Shown here one piece after another: positions 35,129 to 44,313 of a stretch of 64,000 nt of DNA (positions within the stretch are counted from its first letter, which is position 1; every line of letters starts with the position of its first letter). The stretch is from Calditerrivibrio nitroreducens DSM 19672. GTDB lineage: Bacteria > Chrysiogenota > Deferribacteres > Deferribacterales > Calditerrivibrionaceae. The stretch spans positions 1,405,001 through 1,469,000 of the forward strand of contig NC_014758.1 in the NCBI RefSeq assembly GCF_000183405.1, read 5' to 3'. A program made the position numbers and the translations under genes. The notes beneath the pieces are model-generated. The model did no database searches. It was not told where the DNA came from and was given only the letters and a program-made list of their open reading frames with translations.

Positions 35129-35161
35129 GTACTCAGGGCTAACATCCACAGCTCTGAGTAC
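35129..35161. terminator. Hairpin between convergent manB-like and GGDEF/EAL genes
   Basis: GTACTCAGGGCT, nine-base loop, AGCTCTGAGTAC: a 12-bp stem with one G-U pair and no T tract. It is the only structure between the two convergent genes and probably stops transcription from either side. Confidence 0.55.
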
Positions 35162-35206
35162 ATAAATCATCGTTATGTTATAAATTTCACTGTTTATACC
35201 ATAAAT

Positions 35207-37756
35207 CTAAGGCAGATTTGGTGATGGCTTACCTATGAAGTACCCCTGAGAATAGGTTATCCCAAGATTTTTCATCTCGTCTAACAGTTCTTTACTCTCA
35301 ACATACTCTGCAATTGTTTTTATATCAAACTCTCTTGCTATTATACTCAATGTTTTTACCAGGATATGATCCTTCCTATCGTTTAGTATATTTCTTACAA
35401 ATTCCCCTTCTATTTTTATAAAATCTACGGGAAACCTTCTAAGATATTGAAAAGAGCAGAAACCTGACCCAAAATCATCTATTGCAAATTTAAAACCTTC
35501 CACTCTGAGATTAGCAATAAATTTCTCCAGCAAGGAGAGATTCTTCACAGTCTCACGCTCGGTGATCTCAAAAACAAGTCTTGATCGATCAAAATTATAC
35601 TCTTTCGTTATCCGCATCACCTCAGGTATAAATTCGCTCATCACAAGAGATCTTGGGGAAAGATTAACAAATAGCAAACCCTTAAAATTGGATTTTATAA
35701 CTTCTATAATGGCATTCTCAAGTAAAATAATATCCAACCTCGAAATAAGATTTATCTTTTCAGCTATCTCAATAAATTCATAGGCATTCAAAACCCCTTC
35801 AGGTGTTTCAATTCTACTTAAAACCTCACAGCAATCGATTTCACCTGTTGAATTTCTCATAATCGGTTGAAAATAAGGTTTGATTCTTTTTTCACTTACA
35901 GCTTTTGTGACAAGAATCGTTTTATCCGAAATCGCTTTAAATACCTCGTATACCTCTTCCTGTGTAGGGATGACTACCTTATTTTTCCCCTCATCTTTAG
36001 CCCTTTTTAATACATTATCTGCAAATATAAAAAGATCTTTGGCATTATCCGCATGCTCTGGATATATTGCTATCCCCGCAGAAATAGTTAACTTTATATC
36101 CTTATCATCAATCGATTTAAAAGTATGAGCAAATACTGTATCCTGAATCCTTTTACCCACGTTAAAAGCCTGCTCTTCGCCAGCTTCAGGAAGTATTGCC
36201 ACAAATTGATCCCCGCTGTACCTGGCAAGGATATCCCCTTTTCTAAGACATTGTCTTATAATACCTGCCATCTCAGAAATGATGTAATCGCCGATAGAAT
36301 GACCGTAAGAATCGTTGATGGACTTAAAATTATCTATATCCACCAGAAGAATCGAAAACTTATAGTTATTTCGGGAAGCTCTACCCACCTCATACCCCAA
36401 AACCTCCCAGAACACCCTTTGATTGAAAAGGTTTGTGAGGGGATCTCTTGTTGTGTAGTACTCAAGCTGCTTGGTATATTTTGCCATTGCTTTCACAGAT
36501 CCAACCACGTTCATAAGGGTGGCAAGAATACCTTCAATCACCAAACCATTTATATTATCCATTGCCATTTCAGAGTGTACACCTATCCCCACAACTCCAC
36601 CAATTCTGGGTGCATCCAGAATGAGAGATTTAGTCTGTATGGCGATATCTTCCTCTGTAAGCTCTTTTAGATAAGAATTGTTATCAGCAATATTATGCTC
36701 CAACCTCAAGTCAGTTACATCACTAAAGAAACTAACATTTTCCTTTATCTTTTTAGTTATAAATTTTTCAGTTAATTCAATCGTCCTTAAAGACGGCTTT
36801 TTAAGCCAGAATATCTCAAGGGACAACACCTCATCATCAACCTTAAAAAGGGAAAATATTGCATACGTTTCCATCAACTTGTTGACTTCCAGAAGTAAAT
36901 TTTTTACATTTTCTTTCCAGTCTTTTATAACTTCTGATGTGATAATAAATTTCTCAAGGATTTTGATCTCAAACTCAAGAATATCCTTATCAACAGCAAC
37001 ATTTTTTATTTTATGTGTAAGAGTATTAATATTCTCCATCACTTCATTAAACTCAACAAATCCTAAGTCTATTGGCTCCACAGATACTTTCTTTAAATCT
37101 TTTACGGTATTAACACCTTCAACGATGTTGGCTAATCTATTGAATTTCGATCTGAGCTTTTTAGAGATATACCTGGATAAAAAGAATGCAAATATCAAAG
37201 GTATAGGGAAAAGGATAAAAAAGTAAAAAATCATCTTCCTATTAAATTCTTTAAATAGAGGTTTCAAATCATAATTAATTGTCAAAATTGCCAATATATC
37301 TCCTACTTTTTCATTTTTATGACAGGACATACAATTTTCGGTCAGCTTTAGTGGATAAGCATAAACGATATTATCTCTCCCTTTCTTAAAATATTTTTCG
37401 GAATTTTTGTAAGCAATAGTTGCAGCTTCAGAAGATTCATAGTATTTAAACTTTTTTCCATCCTTTTTAACTCCATAGATTTCAAGAGTATAAGGATAAC
37501 CATACCTACTTCCATCATACTCTTTCACAAAACGTTTCAACTCCCCCTGCTTGAAATCTTTATTCATAACATCAATGATTGATCTATTCAGATTAGTAGA
37601 AATAACATCTGATGTTACGAGAAAGTTCTTTAGGGAAAGATTATAACAAATAAACAAAGAGAGGGCTACACCAATACTGAATCCTGCAAAAGATATAAAA
37701 AAAGTACCAAACCAGATTAAAAAATTAATACTTTTAAATCGCTTAAAAGTTACCGT
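35207..37756 (-). CDS. Membrane haem-sensor GGDEF/EAL c-di-GMP protein, unusual start
   Basis: About 850 residues: an N-terminal membrane helix, a periplasmic domain with one CxxCH haem motif (NCMSCHKNEK) of the DUF3365/Tll0287-like kind, a second helix (FYFFILFPIPLIFAFFLS), a linker, then GGDEF and EAL domains. The GGDEF motif reads SGDQF, so cyclase activity is doubtful. The EAL domain keeps IDDFGSGFCSF and AEYVES and is probably an active phosphodiesterase. No ATG, GTG or TTG includes the first helix. An ACG at 37756 lies six bases after GAGG; the first normal start is TTG 37657, which cuts the helix. Confidence 0.8.
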   Translation of the reverse strand, partial: TVTFKRFKSINFLIWFGTFFISFAGFSIGVALSLFICYNLSLKNFLVTSDVISTNLNRSIIDVMNKDFKQGELKRFVKEYDGSRYGYPYTLEIYGVKKDGKKFKYYESSEAATIAYKNSEKYFKKGRDNIVYAYPLKLTENCMSCHKNEKVGDILAILTINYDLKPLFKEFNRKMIFYFFILFPIPLIFAFFLSRYISKKLRSKFNRLANIVEGVNTVKDLKKVSVEPIDLGFVEFNEVMENINTLTHKIKNVAVDKDILEFEIKILEKFIITSEVIKDWKENVKNLLLEVNKLMETYAIFSLFKVDDEVLSLEIFWLKKPSLRTIELTEKFITKKIKENVSFFSDVTDLRLEHNIADNNSYLKELTEEDIAIQTKSLILDAPRIGGVVGIGVHSEMAMDNINGLVIEGILATLMNVVGSVKAMAKYTKQLEYYTTRDPLTNLFNQRVFWEVLGYEVGRASRNNYKFSILLVDIDNFKSINDSYGHSIGDYIISEMAGIIRQCLRKGDILARYSGDQFVAILPEAGEEQAFNVGKRIQDTVFAHTFKSIDDKDIKLTISAGIAIYPEHADNAKDLFIFADNVLKRAKDEGKNKVVIPTQEEVYEVFKAISDKTILVTKAVSEKRIKPYFQPIMRNSTGEIDCCEVLSRIETPEGVLNAYEFIEIAEKINLISRLDIILLENAIIEVIKSNFKGLLFVNLSPRSLVMSEFIPEVMRITKEYNFDRSRLVFEITERETVKNLSLLEKFIANLRVEGFKFAIDDFGSGFCSFQYLRRFPVDFIKIEGEFVRNILNDRKDHILVKTLSIIAREFDIKTIAEYVESKELLDEMKNLGITYSQGYFIGKPSPNLP

Positions 37757-37759
37757 ATA

Positions 37760-38062
37760 TTACCTCATCTTTACATCGAATATCTCTAAAAGATGCATTG
37801 TTTGCAAACTCTTATAGAGCTCAGGGGAACCAACCTTAATATGCACGAATACCTTATCATAATTTACCAACTTCATAAAAAACCCTAAGAGGGATGACAT
37901 TATAGTCTTGGAGTCAATAAAATCCACAAAGATATCCTTAACACCATTTGCCACAAGCTCATTTATTGCATCTCTTATTTTTGTATAATCCTCCAATGAG
38001 GATAGGTTACCTCTTACCGAAACCCCATTTTGACCATTTACACTAACTGTAATCGGCTCCAT
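37760..38062 (-). CDS. STAS-like small protein
   Basis: A 100-residue protein with an alternating strand-helix pattern (ITVSVNGQNGVSVRGNLSSL, then DIFVDFIDSKTIMSSLLGFF) that looks like a STAS or anti-sigma-antagonist fold. The usual phospho-Ser site is near SKTIMSSLL. I choose ATG 38062, five bases after GGAGG; the ATG at 38074 overlaps that site. It overlaps the nfo stop region, and its own stop lies three bases before the probable start of the GGDEF/EAL gene, in the same frame. It may feed into that signalling protein. Confidence 0.7.
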   Translation of the reverse strand: MEPITVSVNGQNGVSVRGNLSSLEDYTKIRDAINELVANGVKDIFVDFIDSKTIMSSLLGFFMKLVNYDKVFVHIKVGSPELYKSLQTMHLLEIFDVKMR

Positions 38063-38063
38063 A

Positions 38064-38906
38064 TCAGCCTCCATTATTTATTAAATTTTTCAAAATTTCA
38101 AGCTCATTTTTATACGTATGGACATCTGAAACGGGAGTTTCCAGTATACCCAATATACTATCGAATCTTCTATCATTTACCAGCTTCTTAAAAAATTCTA
38201 ATCCCAATAACCCCTTTCCTATAAGATCATGCCTATCCACTCTACTCCCTAAAGCTTTTTTCGTATCGTTTATATGAAAGACTTTTACTTTATCACCAAA
38301 TCTCTTCAATACATCGTCAAACACACTATCGTAATTATTTAAAATGTCATACCCGGCAGAATAAAGATGACAGCTATCCAGACATATCCCCAGCTTTTCA
38401 GAAAATCTTGAGTTTTCTATTAGATATTCAATCTCTTCAAGTCTTGACCCAAGGTTTGTCCCCTGACCTGCCGTAGTCTCAAACAATGTCATTACTTTGA
38501 AACCATTCTCCTCATACAATTTATCGACAAATTTTATCACCTTTTTAAGGCCTTCTTCCACACCAGCCCCCAGATGTGATCCTGGGTGAATGACGTAATA
38601 GGGGATCTTGAGCATATCACATCTTGTGAGCTCATCTCTCATTGAACTGTATGATTTCTCATACGTTTCCCCTTCAGAAGCCATATTTATCAGATAAGAG
38701 CTATGAGCACAAACATTTGTATTCAGAAAACCATATTTAGTTAGTGAAGTAAAATATTTTTCAACATCGGATTCTTTTAAAGGTTTGTCAAACCATCGAT
38801 TTGAGCTTTTTACGAAGATCTGCAGAGATTCCGCACCATCATCAAATCCCCTTTTTATACTATTGTAAATTCCTCCGGCTATAGATTCGTGTGCACCCAG
38901 GATCAT
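38064..38906 (-). CDS. nfo: Endonuclease IV Nfo
   Basis: A 280-residue AP endonuclease that cuts DNA at abasic sites using three zinc ions. GAHESIAGGIYNSI at the start, SSNRWF, NVCAHSSYLIN, HPGSHLGAG, ETTAGQGTNLGSR, ICLDSCHLYSAGYD and FHINDTKKALGSRVDRH hold the metal ligands. Normal length. It follows fbp by five bases. Confidence 0.95.
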   Translation of the reverse strand: MILGAHESIAGGIYNSIKRGFDDGAESLQIFVKSSNRWFDKPLKESDVEKYFTSLTKYGFLNTNVCAHSSYLINMASEGETYEKSYSSMRDELTRCDMLKIPYYVIHPGSHLGAGVEEGLKKVIKFVDKLYEENGFKVMTLFETTAGQGTNLGSRLEEIEYLIENSRFSEKLGICLDSCHLYSAGYDILNNYDSVFDDVLKRFGDKVKVFHINDTKKALGSRVDRHDLIGKGLLGLEFFKKLVNDRRFDSILGILETPVSDVHTYKNELEILKNLINNGG

Positions 38907-38911
38907 AATGT

Positions 38912-39913
38912 TTAAAGCTCTTTACTCCAGTATTTTTTAAAAAGCTCCACTTCGAATTTTGAACCAATTATCAAAGGGGTTTTCTGATGTAAATTTTCAG
39001 GTATAATATCCAGAATATTATTATCTCCATCCACAGCCAATCCACCAGCCTGCTCAACAATAAAAGCAAGTGGAGATGCTTCATAAAGAAGCCTCAGCTT
39101 CCCCCTTGGGTTTTTACTATCACCCGGGTACAAAAAGACCCCACCTTTCAAAAGATTTCTATGAAAATCCGCCACTAAGGAACCGATATATCGTGAAGTA
39201 TACTGTCTTTCTTTTATATTTTTAAGATGATCAACATAATTTCTAATCCTCTCATCCCATTTATGATAATTAGCCTCATTTATACTATAAATAGATCCAA
39301 ACTCTGGTGTAGTCATATTTTCATGAGACAACAAAAACTCACCAACACTTGGGTCAAGTGTGAAGCCATTTACCCCTCTACCTGTGGTATAAACAAACAT
39401 CGTGCTGGAACCATAAATCACATACCCAGCCGCCACAAGATTTCTGCCAGGCTGCATAAAATCCTGCCTGCACCCATCCCCTTCGGAAGATACTCTCTTG
39501 TAGATCCCGAAAATTGTACCAATACTAATGTTTACATCTATGTTGCTGGAACCATCCAGAGGATCAAATACAACAAGATACTTCCCTTTAGGGTATTTAC
39601 TTGGTATATTTATGATATCGTCCACCTCTTCGGAAGCCATAGCACATATCTTACCTGTGTGATCAAGGGCCTGTATCATCTTTTCATTTGCAAAGACATC
39701 CAATTTCTGCTGCTGCTCCCCATGAATATTTGATGAATCGGCTTTCCCCAGAATGTTTACAATACCTGCCTTATTCACCTCTCTGCTTATGATTTTGGCA
39801 GCAAAAGCTATCTGCTCAAGGATGAGAGTAAAATCCCCTGTGGCTTCTGGAAAATTCCTCTGCTCCTCCAGAAGAAATCTTGATAAATTTGTCACACCTT
39901 TTCTAATAGCCAT
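38912..39913 (-). CDS. fbp: Class I fructose-1,6-bisphosphatase
   Basis: A 333-residue gluconeogenic enzyme. Metal site VFDPLDGSSNIDVN, SEEVDD, then SIGTIFGIYKR, and the substrate region LLYEASPLAFIVEQAGG. Length and motifs match class I Fbp. ATG 39913 follows AAGGAG. Gluconeogenesis fits growth on organic acids. First gene before nfo, the STAS-like gene and the sensor gene. Confidence 0.95.
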   Translation of the reverse strand: MAIRKGVTNLSRFLLEEQRNFPEATGDFTLILEQIAFAAKIISREVNKAGIVNILGKADSSNIHGEQQQKLDVFANEKMIQALDHTGKICAMASEEVDDIINIPSKYPKGKYLVVFDPLDGSSNIDVNISIGTIFGIYKRVSSEGDGCRQDFMQPGRNLVAAGYVIYGSSTMFVYTTGRGVNGFTLDPSVGEFLLSHENMTTPEFGSIYSINEANYHKWDERIRNYVDHLKNIKERQYTSRYIGSLVADFHRNLLKGGVFLYPGDSKNPRGKLRLLYEASPLAFIVEQAGGLAVDGDNNILDIIPENLHQKTPLIIGSKFEVELFKKYWSKEL

Positions 39914-39936
39914 AAAATCTCCTTAATAAATTTACT

Positions 39937-41082
39937 CTATAAATTTTTATAATATTCCATCCTGGATAAAATTTTAATCAGATAATCCACACCGCCTCTC
40001 TGGGGCAGATTTTTAGTGATTTTAGCATAAACTTCTTCATATGACAACTTATTAATTTCGTAAAAAGCCCTTTTTGGATCACCATCAGGGGAAAAAACTC
40101 TATAAACGTTTCTTAAACCAACATTATAACCTACTATAGCAACATACAACCTACTTTTATCATCTTTAATCTCTTTGATATAATTTTCTTTTAGTAAATT
40201 TATATAAGTTGTTCCTACATTGATGTTATTTTCTGGATTGTAGAGAAAAGATGGTAATAGAATTAATGGGGAACCAAAAAGTATTCTTGCTGCATCCTTT
40301 CCCGCCTGAGTTGGTATAATCTGCATCAATCCATACGCTGGTGCAGGAGATGTGGCCATAGGATTGAAATAGCTTTCTGTATGGATAACTGCATATATCA
40401 AAGATGGATCAAGGTTGTACCTTCTGGCATATTCATCCACAAAAATTTTAAATTTCAAAGCTTTTTCTCTATCTGAAGCTTTTATTTTAACACTAAACGT
40501 GGCAATTTTATCACCTTTTTTATCATAAGAATAGCTTAAACTTCCATCCTTCAAAATACTATCGGCAGATTTATTACCATCACTCCCTTTCAAGAAATCG
40601 CCAACTATCTTATTATCAGGTAATGTTGAAGTTGAAGATCCTTTAATCTGCTCCTTTGTTCTCTTTTCAATATTTACAAGTGGCTTACTACCATAAAATG
40701 CATCTTTTATGGTTTCATTTGCGACCTTTTCCACCTGTTTTTTTATTAAATCTTTTCCATCAGATTTTGGATCGGTTTTTACCTGGATTGTTACCCTATT
40801 TTTTTCAAAATCCACAATGGTTCTCACTTTAAAGTCAGACGAATATTCAACCCATTTAGTTTTGGATGGTATAAGGTAATCCCCCCACTCTTTGTATACC
40901 TCTTTTTTGAAATTATCAAACTCTCTATTTACAATCTCTACGTACTTTGCAAAATCATCGTTTACCTGTTTTTTGTACTTTTCAAAATCATCCATCTCTT
41001 TTGAAAAGTCATCTGCAAAAACAATCATATTACAAAAAAACAGCATTGAAATTACAATAAATGACAACGCTATCTTTTTCAA
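39937..41082 (-). CDS. MltC-like lytic transglycosylase with aromatic hendecad repeat
   Basis: A 381-residue secreted enzyme. Signal peptide to about residue 23, an N-terminal MltC-type (DUF3393) domain, and a C-terminal SLT domain with VIHTESYFNPMATS, AYGLMQIIPT and IVGYNVGLRNV. Residues 33-80 form five 11-residue repeats with aromatic pairs at positions 33/36, 44/47, 55/58, 66/69 and 77/80. The same repeat occurs in the transglutaminase-like and FecR proteins nearby. Start is a TTG at 41082 after GGGGG. Confidence 0.87.
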   Translation of the reverse strand: MKKIALSFIVISMLFFCNMIVFADDFSKEMDDFEKYKKQVNDDFAKYVEIVNREFDNFKKEVYKEWGDYLIPSKTKWVEYSSDFKVRTIVDFEKNRVTIQVKTDPKSDGKDLIKKQVEKVANETIKDAFYGSKPLVNIEKRTKEQIKGSSTSTLPDNKIVGDFLKGSDGNKSADSILKDGSLSYSYDKKGDKIATFSVKIKASDREKALKFKIFVDEYARRYNLDPSLIYAVIHTESYFNPMATSPAPAYGLMQIIPTQAGKDAARILFGSPLILLPSFLYNPENNINVGTTYINLLKENYIKEIKDDKSRLYVAIVGYNVGLRNVYRVFSPDGDPKRAFYEINKLSYEEVYAKITKNLPQRGGVDYLIKILSRMEYYKNL

Positions 41083-41091
41083 TATTTCCCC

Positions 41092-41499
41092 CTACTTCCC
41101 CTCACACATCAGAATAAAAAGCTCATCGTTATTAGGATTAATCCAGACCTTTTCAATCCTGGCACTTACAGTTGCACCTTCTGTGGTTTGCACACTATAA
41201 ACATTCATAGAGGTACTTGCCGACTGGCTCGTCCCGGTCATAAAACTTTCCACTTCAACATTTACCTTAACATTCTTTTGTCTTGCAATACCTTCAATGG
41301 CTCTTGAAACGGCAAGCGCCCTCTGGTATGGTTTACCGCTAACGTGAGGCATAGCACTACCAACATAACATACTTTACCAGAAGGGGTACTACCGTAGAC
41401 CCATTCCGGAGCACCAGAATACTCACTATTGTTATATTTAGCTTCGTGATAACACGATAAAGCAAAAATAGTAAAAATAAGTACAACTATTTTTTTCAT
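41092..41499 (-). CDS. LPP20-family lipoprotein (small)
   Basis: A 135-residue lipoprotein with lipobox FALSC at residue 16. The APEWV motif (GAPEWVYGSTPSG) and a helix starting AVSRAIEGIARQ match LPP20-type outer-membrane lipoproteins of Helicobacter and relatives. The ending KVWINPNNDELFILM resembles that of the larger LPP20 protein encoded upstream. ATG 41499 has a GGAG site. The MltC-like gene follows after 9 bases. Confidence 0.78.
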   Translation of the reverse strand: MKKIVVLIFTIFALSCYHEAKYNNSEYSGAPEWVYGSTPSGKVCYVGSAMPHVSGKPYQRALAVSRAIEGIARQKNVKVNVEVESFMTGTSQSASTSMNVYSVQTTEGATVSARIEKVWINPNNDELFILMCEGK

Positions 41500-41510
41500 A
41501 ATATCTCCAT

Positions 41511-41541
41511 AAAAAAATAGGGCAGCCTGTGATGGCTACCC
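41511..41541 (-). terminator. Terminator after LPP20 lipoprotein gene
   Basis: On the minus strand GGGTAGCC, loop ATCACA, GGCTGCCC, then TATTTTTTT: an 8-bp stem with one G-U pair and a strong T tail. It lies between two LPP20-type genes and probably lets only part of the transcripts continue. Confidence 0.82.
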
Positions 41542-41563
41542 AAAATAGATTGTGCTAGAATCG

Positions 41564-42145
41564 CTACTTATTAGCTCCAAATTCTTTTTCGATCTCTTTA
41601 TCCATTTCTTCTGTGGCTTTTTTAGCCTGATAGAGCTGCCACAAAGCCTGTTCATTTTTCAAGCTTGTGTTAACGGCTTGTTTCACAGCCTGTTTTGCAA
41701 TATTTGGATCCTGAACGACAAGAACAAAGAGCTCATTACAAGCAGGGGAGATCCACTGATTTTTCACTTTACTACCTTCAATCAACTGGCTTGAAACCTG
41801 CTTAGAAACGTTGCTGGCAACTTTGTCAACTGTCTGGGCATCACCAATACCTGTGGTTTGAGTAAAGCTTTTGAACATGTTGTTTACCTTCACGCTTATG
41901 TTTCTTGCCATTTCATCCCTTGCTGCAGCAGTAGCTTCCTGACGTGCAAATGAAATACCCGCTGGTCCGATCTTAGCAGAACCTAAGCCTGTGATACCAC
42001 CTTCCATAGTAGGATCGATCACCCAGTTTGGAGCACCTTCGAAACATGGGTTGGCCAATTTTTGCGGTTTCTTTTCGCCACAACCGGATAATACCAAGAT
42101 TGCTGTCAAAACCAATGATACCAAAAGCAAAATCTTTTTCTTCAT
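41564..42145 (-). CDS. LPP20-family lipoprotein
   Basis: A 193-residue lipoprotein with lipobox VLSGC near residue 22 and the LPP20 motif GAPNWVIDP. The helical core AARDEMARNISVKVNNMFKS and the ending WISPACNELFVLVV are typical. It has its own promoter, a strong GGAGGG site and its own terminator, which suggests high expression. The tail ALWQLYQAKKATEEMDKEIE is coiled-coil-like. Probable outer-membrane structural protein. Confidence 0.83.
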   Translation of the reverse strand: MKKKILLLVSLVLTAILVLSGCGEKKPQKLANPCFEGAPNWVIDPTMEGGITGLGSAKIGPAGISFARQEATAAARDEMARNISVKVNNMFKSFTQTTGIGDAQTVDKVASNVSKQVSSQLIEGSKVKNQWISPACNELFVLVVQDPNIAKQAVKQAVNTSLKNEQALWQLYQAKKATEEMDKEIEKEFGANK

Positions 42146-42185
42146 AAGTGTCCCTCCACTTTTTTATTGGAAACTTCCTATTTTT

Positions 42186-42213
42186 ATTTTAATCTTACTT
42201 TGCCAATTGTCAA
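42186..42213 (-). promoter_or_regulatory. Promoter of LPP20 lipoprotein gene
   Basis: On the minus strand TTGACA (42213-42208), 16 bases, TAAAAT (42191-42186). The leader of about 35 bases ends with a GTGGAGGG ribosome site before ATG 42145. Confidence 0.65.
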
Positions 42214-42219
42214 CTATTT

Positions 42220-43656
42220 TTAAAAAATTATTTTTGGATTGGTATTTTTAAATTGAGGCATAGCCATCCCCACATCGGCATTGATATACGTAGGATCACA
42301 AATTACATATATCTTATCACCATATCTAATCCTATCACCATTGATATTTGTGTTGAATTTCACCCCAGTTGCTATATGTCCCGGATATTCCAAAAGAACG
42401 ACTTCAAGCCCCATTAATTTTCTCACAAGATAGGAAAATAGAATCGACCTATCTTCACAATCTGAATACCTGTAGTATAATGTCTCATCCGGTAACAGAT
42501 ATTTTTCATAACCAAACTGCTCCTGATCTGTCTTATAATCAAAGGCTGTCTGCACAAATCGCAATATTATATTAACAGCATCCACCTCACTTTTACCTGC
42601 TATAGCATCCCTTAGCCCATTAAAAACTGATTCCACAACCATTTTAGAAACATCTGCTTTATGATATACAGAAAGATCTGTTTGGGGAAAATCTCTATAA
42701 AAATCTACATTAGATATATTGTAGTTGACATTAAATAGATACTGCTTCCCTTCATATTTAAACTTTACTGCTCTACTCTTTATATCCAATGGCATCGTAA
42801 ATGGCTCTATCTTGAATGCAAAAGTATGCTCTGCTTCAGGATATTTACCTGTGTAACTATACAGAGTTTTTATATCTCTACCATCCGTCCATAAAATATA
42901 GTATCTGATACCACCAAAATTAAAAAATGGAGCAGCATAGATCTGCTGACTTGATGGAACTAAAAGGTATACAGCATCATTATTATACCCTAACTTGACA
43001 TCATACCCCAGTTTCATCAAAATATACCACGATAGCAGTATCTTAGAGTTGTAATCATCTGGATATAAAAACTCTGCCGTCTTTTTCACAATTTTGAAAT
43101 AACCCCAATCATCAAAACCGATGTTTTTCCCTTTTTTGTTGATATTTCCAACCAAGATGTCATAATTTCCTGTGGCCATCTTTTTCCAGACTTCTGCAAT
43201 TTTTTCCGCTTTTATTGGTTTATCTATCAGAGGCGGTTTGGAGTATTTACCTAAATCCAGATCGATCTTATAAAGATCTTCCACACTCTGATTGGGGGAA
43301 CGATTTTCTATGTTATAACTTACTTCAAGAGGCTTCTGATCTTTATTGTTTTGATTTACTCTGTCAATAACAATATCATTTGATGATTTTGCATTTTTTT
43401 CAAATGTAATTTTATTCTCCTTAACACTGGCAACAGGTGGCTTAGTAATCTTCGGTTTCTCATCCCTTTTTATAGCAGAAAAAGCCTTAAACTCTTCCCA
43501 GCCCGTTTTGAGATATTCGTAAAAACCTTTATCAGCCTCACTTTTAAATTCATTAAAGCCACCCATCTCTTTGGATAAAAATTGATCAAAACTCTCATCA
43601 GCAAATGCAATCAACGTGTATGTGAACATAAAGAGTACAAAAATTAGCTTTTTCAT
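42220..43656 (-). CDS. Transglutaminase-like periplasmic protein with aromatic hendecad repeat
   Basis: A 478-residue exported protein (signal peptide ending IAFA). Four 11-residue repeats follow directly, with aromatic pairs at 23/26, 34/37, 45/48 and 56/59. The C-terminal transglutaminase-like domain shows a Cys-His-Asp set: YSDCEDRSILFSYLVRKLMG, LEYPGHIATGV and VICDPTY. Such domains act as peptidases or as structural modules in envelope systems. I start at ATG 43656 with a CTGGAG site; the longer frame has no site and delays the signal peptide. Confidence 0.78.
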   Translation of the reverse strand: MKKLIFVLFMFTYTLIAFADESFDQFLSKEMGGFNEFKSEADKGFYEYLKTGWEEFKAFSAIKRDEKPKITKPPVASVKENKITFEKNAKSSNDIVIDRVNQNNKDQKPLEVSYNIENRSPNQSVEDLYKIDLDLGKYSKPPLIDKPIKAEKIAEVWKKMATGNYDILVGNINKKGKNIGFDDWGYFKIVKKTAEFLYPDDYNSKILLSWYILMKLGYDVKLGYNNDAVYLLVPSSQQIYAAPFFNFGGIRYYILWTDGRDIKTLYSYTGKYPEAEHTFAFKIEPFTMPLDIKSRAVKFKYEGKQYLFNVNYNISNVDFYRDFPQTDLSVYHKADVSKMVVESVFNGLRDAIAGKSEVDAVNIILRFVQTAFDYKTDQEQFGYEKYLLPDETLYYRYSDCEDRSILFSYLVRKLMGLEVVLLEYPGHIATGVKFNTNINGDRIRYGDKIYVICDPTYINADVGMAMPQFKNTNPKIIF

Positions 43657-43669
43657 AACTTTCTCCAGA

Positions 43670-44188
43670 TTATTTTGCAGATGAATTATCAAGCTCTTCA
43701 AAGGCATTATCTGCCCTTTTGTGAGTCAATTTTTTCCTTATTAACTCAATCCGCTCTTTTTCGTATTCTATAACAGTATCCTTACTAATGCAACCCCGCA
43801 CAAATGTAGTATTGACCTTTTTCACATACTCTATATTTTTAAACTCGATATTCTTATTCACAAATATAGGCAAATCCTCATCATTCAAGAAACTTTTAAC
43901 AAAGGCTTTCTCAGACTTGTCCTCTAAATTTCTATAATTATCATACACAACAATCTCCATTATCTCATTCAGTTTATTACTCATCTGTTTTTTAGCTTTA
44001 TCTTTCGCAATCCCTACAGATCCAAGATCCCCTTCCTGGTAAGTGGAAATACAGATGTAAGCAGACTCAGGCTTTTGAAACCATGTAGGTGCCCCCTGAA
44101 TATTAATATCTGAGTATACAAGCATTTTGGAAAAAAGAAATGAGGATAGAGCTTTTACTAATGATAGTCCTATGGCTTCAAGAAACAT
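43670..44188 (-). CDS. LPP20-like envelope protein
   Basis: A 172-residue protein with an N-terminal hydrophobic segment. The GAPTWFQKP motif and then ICISTYQEGDLGSVGIAKDKAK resemble the LPP20 pattern of the neighbouring proteins, but there is no lipobox Cys at the right place, so it may be membrane-anchored. The C-terminus is strongly charged and helical. ATG 44188 follows AAGGGGG. First gene of the minus-strand envelope cluster; function unknown. Confidence 0.65.
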   Translation of the reverse strand: MFLEAIGLSLVKALSSFLFSKMLVYSDINIQGAPTWFQKPESAYICISTYQEGDLGSVGIAKDKAKKQMSNKLNEIMEIVVYDNYRNLEDKSEKAFVKSFLNDEDLPIFVNKNIEFKNIEYVKKVNTTFVRGCISKDTVIEYEKERIELIRKKLTHKRADNAFEELDNSSAK

Positions 44189-44216
44189 AAAAACCCCCTT
44201 AGGTGTTTATACTATG

Positions 44217-44244
44217 ATTATATGGCTAAATATAAAAAAAGCAA
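44217..44244 (-). promoter_or_regulatory. Promoter of envelope cluster (minus strand)
   Basis: On the minus strand TTGCTT (44244-44239), 16 bases, TATAAT (44222-44217), followed by the LPP20-like gene. It is divergent from the FecR gene promoter, with the two -35 boxes 7 bases apart. Confidence 0.6.
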
Positions 44245-44251
44245 CTTTATA

Positions 44252-44280
44252 TTGAAAAAAAAATTTTATAATAATATAAT
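44252..44280 (+). promoter_or_regulatory. Promoter of FecR-domain gene
   Basis: TTGAAA (44252-44257), 17 bases, TATAAT (44275-44280), a leader of about 27 bases and a GGAGG site before ATG 44314. It shares its upstream region with the divergent envelope cluster, so the two are likely co-regulated. Confidence 0.68.
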
Positions 44281-44313
44281 AAAAGCAGGAAATTTCCTTT
44301 TACGGAGGCAGTG

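Noticed and set aside
36125-36670. Plus-strand ORFs opposite the GGDEF/EAL gene
   Set aside because: They are antisense shadows of a long protein with well-defined domains, and have no ribosome sites.
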